In this document: in pieces, positions 37,843 to 47,161 of the stretch | How the letters are laid out: each line of letters opens with the position of its first letter | How positions within the stretch are numbered: position 1 is the stretch's first letter | Origin: Pseudomonadota bacterium | Lineage (GTDB): Bacteria; Pseudomonadota; Alphaproteobacteria; Acetobacterales; Acetobacteraceae | Reading direction: 5' to 3' | Assembly (NCBI GenBank): GCA_021818505.1 | Contig: JAKADX010000019.1 | Coordinates: forward strand, 1-64,000 | Length of the DNA: 64,000 nt | Notes under the pieces: generated by a model | What the model was told of the DNA's origin: nothing | Databases searched by the model: none | What the model saw: the letters and a program-made list of their open reading frames with translations, nothing else | Made by a program: the position numbers and the translations under genes

Positions 37843-38418
37843 TCAGCGGCTGGCCGCCTCGCGGTTCTGCTGGCTGGCCGCGCCGGCACCTGGCTTGAGG
37901 CTGCCGTCCGGCTGCGGGACGGCGATCGGGGCGACGATCACCGGGGCCAGCCCTTCCTTCCAGGTCAGGCCGATCGCCTCGGCCGCGCGCGGCGTCAGAT
38001 CGACCACGCGGCCGGCGATGAACGGGCCGCGGTCCGCGATGGTGACATCGGTGGACTGGCCGGTCTGCAGATTGGTGACGCGCGCCTGCGTGCCGAGCGG
38101 TAACGAGCGGCTGGCAGCGATGCTGGCGCGGGGATCATAGCGGCGCCCGTTCGCCATCGTCCGACCGTCGAAGGAATGCGAATAGATCGACGCCGTGCCG
38201 GCCTCCCGCCGGCCGGTGTGATCGACGCGGATGCGCTCTCCGGGCGGCGGCGGCACGGGCGGCAGGTCCGCGAGACGGCGCAACTGTGCGGACGAACCGA
38301 CCGCCGCTTCGGCGGCGCGCACCGGATGCGTCAGCCCGCACGCCACAAAAATGACCGTGCCCAACACCGCAAGGCTGCGGAAGTCGAACCGCACCGACCG
38401 ACAATCCATCCCCGCCAT
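37843..38418 (-). CDS. rlpA: RlpA-like septal ring lytic transglycosylase (DPBB domain)
   Basis: Exported protein (191 aa) with a signal peptide (AVLGTVIFVACGLTHPVRAA) and one double-psi beta-barrel domain: SIYSHSFDGRTMANGRRYDP (about residues 88-107), LPLGTQARVTNL and the ending IADRGPFIAGRVVDLTP. It lacks the C-terminal SPOR domain of Gram-negative RlpA. RlpA cleaves naked glycan strands during septation. The start at 38418 is chosen for GGAGG five bases upstream; 38409 is an alternative. Confidence 0.88.
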   Translation of the reverse strand: MAGMDCRSVRFDFRSLAVLGTVIFVACGLTHPVRAAEAAVGSSAQLRRLADLPPVPPPPGERIRVDHTGRREAGTASIYSHSFDGRTMANGRRYDPRASIAASRSLPLGTQARVTNLQTGQSTDVTIADRGPFIAGRVVDLTPRAAEAIGLTWKEGLAPVIVAPIAVPQPDGSLKPGAGAASQQNREAASR

Positions 38419-38474
38419 CGCCACCTCCATTGCCATGGAGGCGGAGACGCTTCATGGCAAGGACGGTTCGCCTC

Positions 38475-39281
38475 TCAGCCTGACATCAGCGTCAGTGCGA
38501 CCTGTACCATCGCCGACTCAGGGTCGCCGAGCGGTTCAAGGACGGTGTAGTGGTTTCGATCACCCAGTGCTTCCCACCGTCCCCCCCATGCTTCGGCAAT
38601 GCTGCGGCTTTGCCTTATATATTCAACGCCTTCGTTGCCGCCGACGACGGCGTGCAGTGTGCCGGCCGGGCGCGACAGGAACAGCGGCGACAGGCGACGT
38701 GCCTCCGCCTCATCCAGCCCCAGCGCGTCGTTCACACTCGTGTGAGTGAGCGGCGGGAGGTCGAACAGGCCGCTGATCGGCAAGGCGGCGCGGATGGCGG
38801 GGGCGGTCAGCCCGCGCGCCGCCCAGTCGGTCGCCAGCAGCATGGCGGCGAGGTGCCCGCCGGCTGAGTGGCCGGCGGCCAGCATTCCCCCGCCGTGCCG
38901 GCGCGCGAGAAAAGCCGCGGCATCGCGCACCTGCTCGACCAACGCGGCCAGTGTGACGCTCGGGCAGAGGTCGTAGGAGGGCATGGCGACCGCCACGCCA
39001 TGCGCGAGCAGGCCGCGGGCGAAGTGGGAGAACCAGGTCCGGTCCAGCCGCTGCCAGTAGCCGCCGTGGACGAACATCGCGACTGGCGCCTCCCGCCCCG
39101 CGCCAGGCCAGAAGATGTCCATCGCCTGCCGCGGCGTCGGGCCGTAGGGCAGGGCGAGGTCGCTGTGCGGATGGGTGGCGCGGAAGGCCGCCGCGTCATG
39201 CTCCCAGCGCGCGGAGATCGCCGCCGAGTCCGCTACCTTGGCGCGGTTGTTGTATTCGGCCTCCAGGTCCATCGCCGTCAT
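38475..39281 (-). CDS. Alpha/beta hydrolase, kynurenine-formamidase-like
   Basis: Alpha/beta hydrolase (268 aa) with oxyanion motif [11 protein letters not shown] (about residues 69-79), nucleophile in [11 protein letters not shown] (about residues 137-147) and a likely catalytic His in [12 protein letters not shown]. The HGGYW motif is shared with the arylformamidase/BD-FAE esterase group. Its ATG overlaps the macrodomain stop (ATGA) and it is the last gene of the tkt-zwf-gntK operon, so it belongs to that transcription unit. The true substrate is unknown; no other tryptophan catabolism gene is present. Confidence 0.85.
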   Translation of the reverse strand: MTAMDLEAEYNNRAKVADSAAISARWEHDAAAFRATHPHSDLALPYGPTPRQAMDIFWPGAGREAPVAMFVHGGYWQRLDRTWFSHFARGLLAHGVAVAMPSYDLCPSVTLAALVEQVRDAAAFLARRHGGGMLAAGHSAGGHLAAMLLATDWAARGLTAPAIRAALPISGLFDLPPLTHTSVNDALGLDEAEARRLSPLFLSRPAGTLHAVVGGNEGVEYIRQSRSIAEAWGGRWEALGDRNHYTVLEPLGDPESAMVQVALTLMSG

Positions 39282-39802
39282 GCCCCATGCGCCTGCAAGG
39301 CAGCCTCATAGGCGGCATACACCGCCGCGTCGAAGGCGGTGAAGATCACCTGCTCCGGCAGGTCGTGGCGCGTCAGATGCGCCGCCGACTCGCGTACCGC
39401 GATCTCGGCGGCCTGCGCGGGCGGATAGCCATAGACGCCGCAACTGATCGCCGGGAAGGCGATCCGCCGCACGCCATGCGCCGCCGCCAAAGCGAGGCTG
39501 TTGCGGTAGCAGGCGGCAAGCAGCGCCGGCTCGCCCTTGCTGCCGCCATGCCACACGGGGCCGACGGTGTGGATCACGTAGCGCGCCGGCAGGCGGTAGC
39601 CGCCCGTGATCCGGGCCTCCCCGGTCGGACAGCCGCCGATGGTGCGGCACTCGGCCAGCAGGTCCGGCCCGGCGGCGCGGTGGATCGCACCATCGACGCC
39701 GCCGCCGCCGAGGAGCGACGTGTTCGCCGCGTTCACGATCGCATCGACGTCGAGCGTAGTGATGTCGGCGCGCAGCAGCGTCATGCGGGGTGTGGCGTTC
39801 AT
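39278..39802 (-). CDS. Macrodomain protein, O-acetyl-ADP-ribose deacetylase-like
   Basis: Single macrodomain protein (174 aa). The ADP-ribose-binding segments are clear: [20 protein letters not shown] (about residues 11-30), [14 protein letters not shown], and [12 protein letters not shown] (about residues 115-126). The Asn and Asp of the YmdB-type hydrolases (NAANTSL and [10 protein letters not shown]) are present, so it probably removes O-acetyl-ADP-ribose or ADP-ribosyl modifications. It overlaps both neighbours by ATGA and thus is coupled to gntK and the hydrolase. Confidence 0.93.
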   Translation of the reverse strand: MNATPRMTLLRADITTLDVDAIVNAANTSLLGGGGVDGAIHRAAGPDLLAECRTIGGCPTGEARITGGYRLPARYVIHTVGPVWHGGSKGEPALLAACYRNSLALAAAHGVRRIAFPAISCGVYGYPPAQAAEIAVRESAAHLTRHDLPEQVIFTAFDAAVYAAYEAALQAHGA

Positions 39803-40317
39803 CCGGCCTCCAGTGCGGCGATGATCCGCTCGACCAGTTCTTCGGGCGGCAGGCCAACGTCGACGGTGATCGGGTGTTCGTCTTCGCCCGGCTTCTCCAG
39901 CGTGGCGAGCTGGCTGCGCAGCAGCGAGGGCGGCATGAAATGGCCGCGCCGGGCGCCGATGCGCGACGCCAGCAGCGCCTCCTCCCCGTCGAGGAACACC
40001 AGCCGCACGCCCCGTCGTGCGCCGATGATGCGGGCGCGATAGCTGCGCTTGAGCGCGGAGCAGGTGACGATGCCGCTCTGCCCCGCGGCCAGCCGCGCGT
40101 CGATCCAGGCGGCGATGCGATCGAGCCAGGGCCAGCGATCTTCGTCCGTCAGCGGCGTGCCGCCGGCCATTTTCGCGACATTGGCCGGCGGGTGCAGCGC
40201 GTCGCCTTCCTGCAACGGCCAGTCCAGGCGCGCGGCCAACAGTTCGGCAACGGTGGTCTTGCCGCTGCCGGCCACGCCCATGACGACCACCACGCAGGGC
40301 GTGGCGATCGCGGTCAC
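39799..40317 (-). CDS. gntK: Gluconokinase
   Basis: Thermoresistant-type gluconate kinase (172 aa) that makes 6-phosphogluconate. P-loop [15 protein letters not shown] (about residues 14-28), the conserved [19 protein letters not shown] and the [11 protein letters not shown] block are typical. The start is a GTG overlapping the zwf stop (GTGA); no ATG lies in a suitable place. It follows zwf, so oxidation of glucose 6-phosphate and phosphorylation of gluconate feed the same 6-phosphogluconate pool. Confidence 0.93.
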   Translation of the reverse strand: MTAIATPCVVVVMGVAGSGKTTVAELLAARLDWPLQEGDALHPPANVAKMAGGTPLTDEDRWPWLDRIAAWIDARLAAGQSGIVTCSALKRSYRARIIGARRGVRLVFLDGEEALLASRIGARRGHFMPPSLLRSQLATLEKPGEDEHPITVDVGLPPEELVERIIAALEAG

Positions 40318-41894
40318 GTCAGCTTCATCCACTGTCGCCCGTCGCGCATCAGCAGCCGGTCGGCCTGGATCGGGCCCGCAGTACCGGCGGAATAGGGGTA
40401 CAGCTCGCCGCGGTCGGCCGCCCAGGCGTCGAGCACCGGCTGCACCGCGGACCATCCGGCCTCGATGTTGTCGGCACGCTGGAACAGCGTGTTGTCGCCG
40501 GTGAACACGTCGTAAAGCAGCGTCTCGTAACCGGTGTTGTTGGAGCTTCCGAAGTAGTCGGCATAGCTGAAATCCATGCGCACGCCGCCCAGATGCACCA
40601 CCGGTCCGGGAATCTTCGCGCTGAACTGCAGCGACGCGCCCTCGCGCGGCTGGATGTGCAGCGTCAGGATGTTCGGCGTCAGTCGCTCGACCGGCGTGTC
40701 GCGGAACAGTGCATAGGGTGCCTGCTTGAAGGTGATCGCGATTTCGGTCTTGCGGGTGTGGGTGCGCTTGCCGGTGCGCAGGTAGAACGGGACGCCCGCC
40801 CAGCGCCAGTTGTCGATGAACAGCTTCAGCGCCACGTACGTTTCGGTGTGCGAGTCCGGTGCAACACCGGGTTCCTCGCGATAGCCGCGCAGCTGCTGGC
40901 CACGCAGCGTGCCGGCGGCGTACTGGCCGCGGACCACGCGCTCCACCGCCTGCGCGGGATCGAGCGGATGGAGCGCGTCGATCACCTTCGCCTTCTCTGT
41001 ACGCACCGCATCGGCCGAGAACGAGGTCGGCGGCTCCATCGCGGTCATGGCGAGGAGCTGGAATATGTGGTTGGGCACCATGTCGCGCAGCGCCCCGGTG
41101 TTCTCGTAGAACCTAGCGCGGCTTTCCACGCCGACCGTCTCCAGCGCGGTGATCTGCACGTGATCGATGTGGTCGCGCTGCCACAGCGGCTCGAACAGTC
41201 CGTTGGAGAAGCGCAGCGCCATGATGTTCTGCACCGTCTCCTTGCCGAGGAAGTGGTCGATGCGGAAGATCTGCTTCTCGTCCAGCACTTTCAGGATGCG
41301 CTGGTTGAGCGCGCGCGCCGAGGCGAGATCATGGCCGAACGGCTTTTCGATCACCACGCGGCGGAACGCAGCCTCGCCCTCCCGCAGCAGATTCTCGGCG
41401 GCGAGATGGTCGATAATCGGACCGAAGAAGCGGTCGGCGACGGCGAGATAGAACACGCAGTTGGCCTGCCCCTGATCCTGCGCGCTCTCGTTCAGCCGCC
41501 AGGCGATCGCCTGGTAGGTGCGTGGGTCCTGCAGGTCGCCCTGGATATAGGCGAGGCGCCCGCGCAGCCAGGTCCAGGCCGTCTCATCGAGCGCGGCCGA
41601 GCGGTCGCTGCGGTCGGCGAGGAAGCCGGTAATCGTGTCGCTCTGCTTCTGACGGAACGTCTCATCGTTGCCGTCGAGACGATCAACGCCGATCACGCGA
41701 AAACGGTCATCGAGCAGCTTCGCCGCCGACAGATTGTACAGCGCCGGCATCAGCAGCCGCTTGGTCAGGTCGCCGCCGGCGCCGAAGATCACCAGCGTCG
41801 TGGGCGGCGCCTGCGGTGCGCCGGAAAGGCTGGCGGGGTCGCCCGCCAGCATCGAGTCAAGTGCCTGGACCGGCGCGGCGGAATCGTCAGCCAT
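40314..41894 (-). CDS. zwf: Glucose-6-phosphate 1-dehydrogenase
   Basis: Cytoplasmic G6PDH (526 aa), producing 6-phosphogluconolactone and NADPH. The cofactor loop is [18 protein letters not shown] (about residues 34-51; GASGDLA is more usual) and the active-site block [14 protein letters not shown] (about residues 216-229) is intact. A short N-terminal extension (residues 1-28) precedes the fold. The ATG overlaps the tkt stop by 8 bases. No 6-phosphogluconolactonase is adjacent. Confidence 0.96.
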   Translation of the reverse strand: MADDSAAPVQALDSMLAGDPASLSGAPQAPPTTLVIFGAGGDLTKRLLMPALYNLSAAKLLDDRFRVIGVDRLDGNDETFRQKQSDTITGFLADRSDRSAALDETAWTWLRGRLAYIQGDLQDPRTYQAIAWRLNESAQDQGQANCVFYLAVADRFFGPIIDHLAAENLLREGEAAFRRVVIEKPFGHDLASARALNQRILKVLDEKQIFRIDHFLGKETVQNIMALRFSNGLFEPLWQRDHIDHVQITALETVGVESRARFYENTGALRDMVPNHIFQLLAMTAMEPPTSFSADAVRTEKAKVIDALHPLDPAQAVERVVRGQYAAGTLRGQQLRGYREEPGVAPDSHTETYVALKLFIDNWRWAGVPFYLRTGKRTHTRKTEIAITFKQAPYALFRDTPVERLTPNILTLHIQPREGASLQFSAKIPGPVVHLGGVRMDFSYADYFGSSNNTGYETLLYDVFTGDNTLFQRADNIEAGWSAVQPVLDAWAADRGELYPYSAGTAGPIQADRLLMRDGRQWMKLT

Positions 41895-43980
41895 GACGCA
41901 CCAGCGCGCGCGCCGCTTCCAGCACCTTCTCGGCCGTAAAGCCGAACTTGTTGAGCAGCGGCCCGATCGGCGCGGAGGCGCCGAAGCTGCGCATCCCGAT
42001 CACCTGCCCCTGCGGTCCGACATAGCGGTCCCAGCCGATCACCGCCGCCTGCTCGACCGCGAGCCGCGCCGTGACCTCCGGCGGCAGCACGGCGCGGCGG
42101 TACTCCTCCGGCTGCTGCTCGAACAACTCCCAGGACGGCATGGAGACGACGCGCGCGCGGATGCCCTCGCGCGTCAGCGCCTCGTGCGCGCCGGCGACGA
42201 GCGAGAGTTCGCTGCCGGTCGCCATCAGGATGATCTGCGGCGTCCCGCCCACGGCGTCGGCCAGCACGTAGGCGCCGCGCGCGACGCCAGAGGCGGCGGC
42301 ATAGCGGCTGCGGTCGAGCGTGGGCAGCGGCTGGCGGCTGAGGATCAGCGCGCAGGGATGTTCCTTGAGGCGCAGCGCCACGCGCCACGCTTCGGCGACT
42401 TCATTGGCGTCGCCGGGGCGCAGCACTACCATGCCGGGGATCGCGCGCAGGCTGGCAAGCTGCTCGATCGGCTGGTGCGTCGGCCCGTCCTCGCCGACGC
42501 CGATGCTGTCATGGGTGAAGATATAGATGACCGGCAGCTCCATGATCGCGGCGAGTCGGATCGGCGGCTTCATGTAGTCGGAGAAGATCAGGAAGCCGGA
42601 GGCGTAGGCGCGCAGCCCGGCGAGTGCCATACCGTTCGCGATCGCGCCCATCGCGTGCTCGCGGATACCGAAATGCAGGTTGCGCCCGCCATAGTCCTCG
42701 GCGCTGAAGCTGCCTGCACCCTGGAAGGTCAGGTTGGACTTGGTCGATGGCGCGAGATCCGCCGCTCCGCCAATCAGCCAGGGCAGGTTTGGCGCGATGG
42801 CGTTGAGCACCTTCTGCGATGAGTCGCGTGACGCCAGTCCCTTCGTGTCCGCCGGGAAGGAGGGGATCTCGGCGTCCCAGCCCGCCGGAAGCTCGTGGCG
42901 GCCCATCATGTCGATCTCGCGCGCGAGGTCGGGGTATTCGCGACGGTAGGCGGCGAACATTGCCTCCCATTGCGCGCGCAGCTTCGCGCCGCGCGCGCCG
43001 ATGCCATCGGCGAATCGCTGATAAACCCCGTCGGGCACGAGGAACTGCGCCTCCTCCGGCCAGCCGTAGGCACGCTTGGCGCCGCGAATCTCCTCCTCGC
43101 CCAGCGGCTCGCCATGGGCCGCGGCGGTGTCCTGTTTCTTCGGCGCGCCGTAGCCGATATGCGAATGCACCACGATCATCGTCGGGCGGTCGGTGACGGA
43201 TGCGGCCTCCTCCAGCGCCCTGGCGAAGCGGGCCGTGTCGTTGGCGTCGGCCACGTCGATCGTGTGCCAGCCATAGGCGCGCATCCGCGCTGCCACATCC
43301 TCGCTGAACGCGAGACTGGTGTTGCCCTCGATGGTGATGTGGTTGCTGTCATAGACCCACAGCAGATTGGACAGCCGCAGGTGCCCGGCGACCGACGCGG
43401 CCTCGGACGCGACGCCCTCCATCATGTCGCCGTCGCTGCACAGCACATGGACGCGGTAGTCGAACACGGGGAAGCCGGGCTTGTTGTAGCGCTGCGCCAG
43501 CCAACGCTGCGCCATCGCCATGCCGACGGAGTTGCCGCAGCCCTGCCCGAGCGGACCCGTCGTGGTCTCCACGCCCGCGGTCAGCCGGTACTCGGGATGG
43601 CCGGGCGTCAGGCTGTCGAGTTGGCGGAACTGTCGCAGGTCGTCGAGCGTGAGCGCCGCGCCGCCCTGTCGCGCGCCGCCGGTCGCCCTGACCCCGGCAA
43701 GGTGGATCAGCGCATACAGCAGCATCGACGCATGGCCGCAGGACAGCACGAAACGGTCGCGGCCGGGCCAGCGCGGGTCGGCCGGGTCGTAGCGCAGCGC
43801 GCGCTGCCACAGCGTGTAGGCGACCGGGGCCAGCGCCATCGGCGTGCCGGGGTGGCCCGATTTCGCCTTCTGCACCGCATCCATCGCCAGCGTGCGGATG
43901 GTGTCGATGGCAAGTCGGTCGATGTCGCCGTCCGGCATGGCCCCGGCGGTGCCGGCGGTGGTGGGCTGGGCGCTGCTCAT
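41887..43980 (-). CDS. tkt: Transketolase
   Basis: Thiamine-diphosphate enzyme (697 aa, usual length) of the non-oxidative pentose phosphate pathway. The ThDP-binding block CSDGDMMEGVASEAASVAG (about residues 171-189), GHPGTPMALAP, and the pyrimidine-domain FGIREHAMGAIANGMAL are present. It is the first gene of the operon with zwf, gntK, the macrodomain gene and the alpha/beta hydrolase. GGGGGAC lies before the ATG. Confidence 0.97.
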   Translation of the reverse strand: MSSAQPTTAGTAGAMPDGDIDRLAIDTIRTLAMDAVQKAKSGHPGTPMALAPVAYTLWQRALRYDPADPRWPGRDRFVLSCGHASMLLYALIHLAGVRATGGARQGGAALTLDDLRQFRQLDSLTPGHPEYRLTAGVETTTGPLGQGCGNSVGMAMAQRWLAQRYNKPGFPVFDYRVHVLCSDGDMMEGVASEAASVAGHLRLSNLLWVYDSNHITIEGNTSLAFSEDVAARMRAYGWHTIDVADANDTARFARALEEAASVTDRPTMIVVHSHIGYGAPKKQDTAAAHGEPLGEEEIRGAKRAYGWPEEAQFLVPDGVYQRFADGIGARGAKLRAQWEAMFAAYRREYPDLAREIDMMGRHELPAGWDAEIPSFPADTKGLASRDSSQKVLNAIAPNLPWLIGGAADLAPSTKSNLTFQGAGSFSAEDYGGRNLHFGIREHAMGAIANGMALAGLRAYASGFLIFSDYMKPPIRLAAIMELPVIYIFTHDSIGVGEDGPTHQPIEQLASLRAIPGMVVLRPGDANEVAEAWRVALRLKEHPCALILSRQPLPTLDRSRYAAASGVARGAYVLADAVGGTPQIILMATGSELSLVAGAHEALTREGIRARVVSMPSWELFEQQPEEYRRAVLPPEVTARLAVEQAAVIGWDRYVGPQGQVIGMRSFGASAPIGPLLNKFGFTAEKVLEAARALVRHG

Positions 43981-44254
43981 GGGGTCCCCCTGCTGCGTGG
44001 TCCGCGCATTCTACGTGGTTGCGGTAGGGTCGGCTGCACCCGATCGGCGTCTGCGGGGGAGGATTGCAAACGCCGCCGCGACCGTTTCGCACGAAAATTC
44101 GCAACAATCGCGGAAACTAACCTGATTACGTCCGCCTTAAATCACGGCTCCGCGAGCAGAATTCGGGTTCCCCGACGCCGATGAGAGCCGCTAACACGCC
44201 CGCTATCGGCCGATCACGAAATTGTGCATCACGCAAACGAGAGCGGAGCAACTT

Positions 44255-47050
44255 ATGAGCGCGTCCGGCACCCTTGATCTCGCCAATTACTCGACCGTCT
44301 GGGATCATAATTTCTTTACCCAACCGAATCTGAACGGGTTCAACACCGTCTGGGGCGACGTGACGGTGCAGAACGGCGCCGCCGTGCTGACCTCCACCGC
44401 GGCCAATGGCTGGCCGCAGGCTGGCTTCATGATCACGCCCTCCGGCGCCTCCGCGGGCAACGGCTACGGCCTCTACTCGATCACCATGTCGATGAATGAC
44501 AATGGCGCGGTCGAGGGGCCGGGCGGCTATGCCTGTCTGTGGCCGTCCACGAACAACTGGCCCGGGCCGGAACTCGATCTGGTCGAGAAGGGTGACGCCA
44601 GCAGCGGCACCAACGGCTACTCCACCATCCACTGGGCGGGCGCCGGCAACAGCAACCAGTACACGCCGACCAATCTTGGCAACATCGATGTCACCCAGGT
44701 CCATACCTACGCGATGGACTGGGAGCGGGGGCGCATTACGCTCTATGTGGACGGCAAGGAGATTTACACCACCACCCAGAATGTGCCGCTCGACTACGCC
44801 GACGGCGGGCAGAACGAGGCGTTCGGAGCAGGCGAGGAGCCAGCCTGGGCCGCTGCGTATCAGGGTGGCAACAGCGCCAACCAGGTACAGGTGTACGACA
44901 TCAGCTACTCCGCCTACACACCCGGCAGCGGCAACGCCGGGTCGTCCTCCTCGTCCGGCGGCGGCAGCGGCACCACCACCAGCAGCGGATCGGGCAGCGG
45001 CGGCGGCACGGGCGGCACAACCCCCAGCGCGATCACGGTTTCCGCGCCCGGGACTGTCCAGGAATCAAGCGTCGGCGCCGGCGTCAGCGTCACCGAGTCG
45101 GTGTCGGCCCCCGGCCTGACCACGATCTATGAGGCGGTATTCACTTCGGCCAACGTCGCCGAGGAGAACTGGACCGCGGTGACGCTCGATGCCGCCGGCA
45201 ATGGCACGTTCAGCGCACATTTCCAGCACAGCGGCGATTACATCGTCGCGGTCAACGACCCCAACACCGCGACCATCAAGGGGTGGTCGAACCCGGTGAC
45301 GATCACCGACCCGGCGTCCACTCCGACCGCCACGGGCGGCGGCGCGGCCGCCAGCGGCGGATCGTCCTCCTCCGGCGGCACGACCACCTCGACCCCCGCG
45401 GGCACGATCACGCTCTCCGCGCCCGGCACGGTGCAGGAGGCGAGCGTCGGCGCCGGCGTCGATGTCACCGAGTCGGTCTCGGCCCCCGGCCTGACCACGG
45501 TCTATGAGGCGGTGTTCACCTCGGCCAACGTCGCCGAGGAGAACTGGACGGCGGTGACGCTCGATGCCGCCGGCAACGGCACCTTCGACGCACATTTCCA
45601 GCACAGCGGCGATTACATCGTCGCGGTCAACGACCCCAACACCGCGACCGTCAAAGGGTGGTCGAACCCGGTGACGATCACCGACCCGGCGTCCACGCCG
45701 ACCGCCACGGGCGGCGGCACGTCCTCCGGCGGCGGCACCTCGTCGGGAAGCGGTTCTGCATCCGGCAGCGGCGCCTCCTCGGGCGGCGGCTCATCCTCGG
45801 GTGGTGGCACGCAATCGGGCGGCGGCTCGTCCGGCGGGACCGCACCGGCGGCGCCTGGCCTGTCCGGCATCACGCTGACCGGCGATAACCTGTTCACCAA
45901 CAGCACTGCCTGGACCGTGGTGGGCACGCTGTCGGCGACCGACAGCAACCCGGTCAACTACGCGCTCGGCAACGACCCCGGCCATCTGTTCTCGATCGAC
46001 GGCGACAAGCTGCTGATCAACCAGAACCTGCCGGCGGGTGCGCCGACGTCATATTCGGTCGGCGTCATCGCCACCGACGGTACCGGCGCGGTCGCGACGC
46101 AGGACATCACGGTCGGCGTGCAGAACCCGAACGGCGGATCGACGTCCTCCGGCACGGGTGGCGGCTCGGGCACCGGCACGAGCACGGGCACCGGCATAAG
46201 CACCGGCACCGGCACAAGCACCGGCGGCGGCACGAGCAGCGGCGGCACGAGCAGCGGCGGCACGAGCAGCGGTACGGGCACCGGCGCGTCCGGCGGCACG
46301 ACTCCCTCGGGCGCGGCGCCCACCGTCGTTTCGGCCAGCGACGGCCAGGGCAAGACCGCCACGCTGGCGCTCGGCAGCGGTACCCAGACGCTCAACCCCG
46401 GCACGACCGGCCTGGCCGGCGCGATCACCGAGACGACGGCGGGCGGCGCGCGCGAATTCGCCACCGCCGCCGGCAGCGGCGTCACGGGACTTACCATCGC
46501 GGACACCGCCGGCGGTTCGTTTCAGACCGACGGGTTCGCCACCGTCTCGGCGACGTTGGCCGGGGCTGCGTCCGGCGACCTGTCGGTCAATGGCGCACAG
46601 CAGGCGACGATCACGCTCGGCAGCGGCAATTACGATGCGCGGGTGAGCAGCCTGATCAGCACCGCGACGGTGAGCATGACCGCGGGCAGCGGCACCGACC
46701 GGATGACCTTCCTCGGGTCGGGGCACGCCGACTTCGTCGCCGGCAGCGGCAGCGACACGATCGTCGGCGGGCAGGGCGGCAACACCGTTACTTTCGGCAC
46801 CGGCACGTCGCAGGTCTGGGGCGGACTGGGGGCGGACACGTACGTCTTCCACAGCGGCGACGGGCTGCAGGCGCTGCAGACCTTCGACGCGGCCAAGGGC
46901 GACGTGCTCGACATCGACAGCGCGCTGAAGGCCTCGCTGCATGTCAGCTCGGCCGGCGGCAGCACGCTGCTCAGCTTCGGCAGCGCCGCGCACGGCATCC
47001 TGTTGCAGGGCGTGGCGTCCTTCGACACCGCCCAGATTCACTGGGTCTGA
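44255..47050 (+). CDS. Type I-secreted GH16 family glycanase with duplicated modules and RTX-like C-terminus
   Basis: Large extracellular protein (931 aa) without N-terminal signal. Residues about 15-215 form a GH16 jelly-roll: the catalytic ELDLVE (residues 106-111) has the nucleophile and acid/base Glu. Ser/Gly/Thr-rich linkers follow, then two nearly identical 104-residue modules (about residues 260-363 and 385-488), a cadherin-like module (about 530-625), a long Gly/Ser/Thr linker, and a C-terminal glycine-rich beta-roll (GSGSDTIVGGQGGNTVTFG) with a hydrophobic end. The layout fits an ATP-driven type I secreted exopolysaccharide hydrolase such as the ExsH/PlyA group. GGAG precedes the ATG. 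No type I exporter genes are nearby. Confidence 0.85.
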   Translation: MSASGTLDLANYSTVWDHNFFTQPNLNGFNTVWGDVTVQNGAAVLTSTAANGWPQAGFMITPSGASAGNGYGLYSITMSMNDNGAVEGPGGYACLWPSTNNWPGPELDLVEKGDASSGTNGYSTIHWAGAGNSNQYTPTNLGNIDVTQVHTYAMDWERGRITLYVDGKEIYTTTQNVPLDYADGGQNEAFGAGEEPAWAAAYQGGNSANQVQVYDISYSAYTPGSGNAGSSSSSGGGSGTTTSSGSGSGGGTGGTTPSAITVSAPGTVQESSVGAGVSVTESVSAPGLTTIYEAVFTSANVAEENWTAVTLDAAGNGTFSAHFQHSGDYIVAVNDPNTATIKGWSNPVTITDPASTPTATGGGAAASGGSSSSGGTTTSTPAGTITLSAPGTVQEASVGAGVDVTESVSAPGLTTVYEAVFTSANVAEENWTAVTLDAAGNGTFDAHFQHSGDYIVAVNDPNTATVKGWSNPVTITDPASTPTATGGGTSSGGGTSSGSGSASGSGASSGGGSSSGGGTQSGGGSSGGTAPAAPGLSGITLTGDNLFTNSTAWTVVGTLSATDSNPVNYALGNDPGHLFSIDGDKLLINQNLPAGAPTSYSVGVIATDGTGAVATQDITVGVQNPNGGSTSSGTGGGSGTGTSTGTGISTGTGTSTGGGTSSGGTSSGGTSSGTGTGASGGTTPSGAAPTVVSASDGQGKTATLALGSGTQTLNPGTTGLAGAITETTAGGAREFATAAGSGVTGLTIADTAGGSFQTDGFATVSATLAGAASGDLSVNGAQQATITLGSGNYDARVSSLISTATVSMTAGSGTDRMTFLGSGHADFVAGSGSDTIVGGQGGNTVTFGTGTSQVWGGLGADTYVFHSGDGLQALQTFDAAKGDVLDIDSALKASLHVSSAGGSTLLSFGSAAHGILLQGVASFDTAQIHWV
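45032..45718. repeat. Two nearly identical 312-bp direct repeats inside the GH16 gene
   Basis: Copies at 45032-45343 and 45407-45718 (period 375 bases, with linker) encode 104-residue modules that differ at few positions, several of them silent. The modules begin ITVSAPGTVQ or ITLSAPGTVQ and end in ITDPASTPTATGG. The near-identity of nucleotides shows recent duplication or gene conversion, and would favour slippage or recombination here. Confidence 0.9.
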
Positions 47051-47084
47051 GCCCCTGGGTCTGATCCGCTGAATCTGAGTGTGT

Positions 47085-47118
47085 CCGGCCGGGACGGTCC
47101 TTCCCCCGTCCCGGCCGG
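47085..47118 (+). terminator. Strong GC-rich hairpin after the GH16 gene
   Basis: A perfect 13-bp stem: arms 47085-47097 (CCGGCCGGGACGG) and 47106-47118 with an 8-base loop, 35 bases after the GH16 stop. The following bases CGTCGTCTT are only mildly T-rich, so it may not be a classical intrinsic terminator. It separates the GH16 gene from the AmpG-like gene. Confidence 0.6.
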
Positions 47119-47161
47119 CGTCGTCTTGCCAGCACGCGGGTGGCGCGGGCAGTGTCGGGTG

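Noticed and set aside
45032-45718. Tandem repeats as CRISPR or minisatellite
   Set aside because: Units of 312 bases encode a protein module in frame; there are no short repeats with unique spacers.
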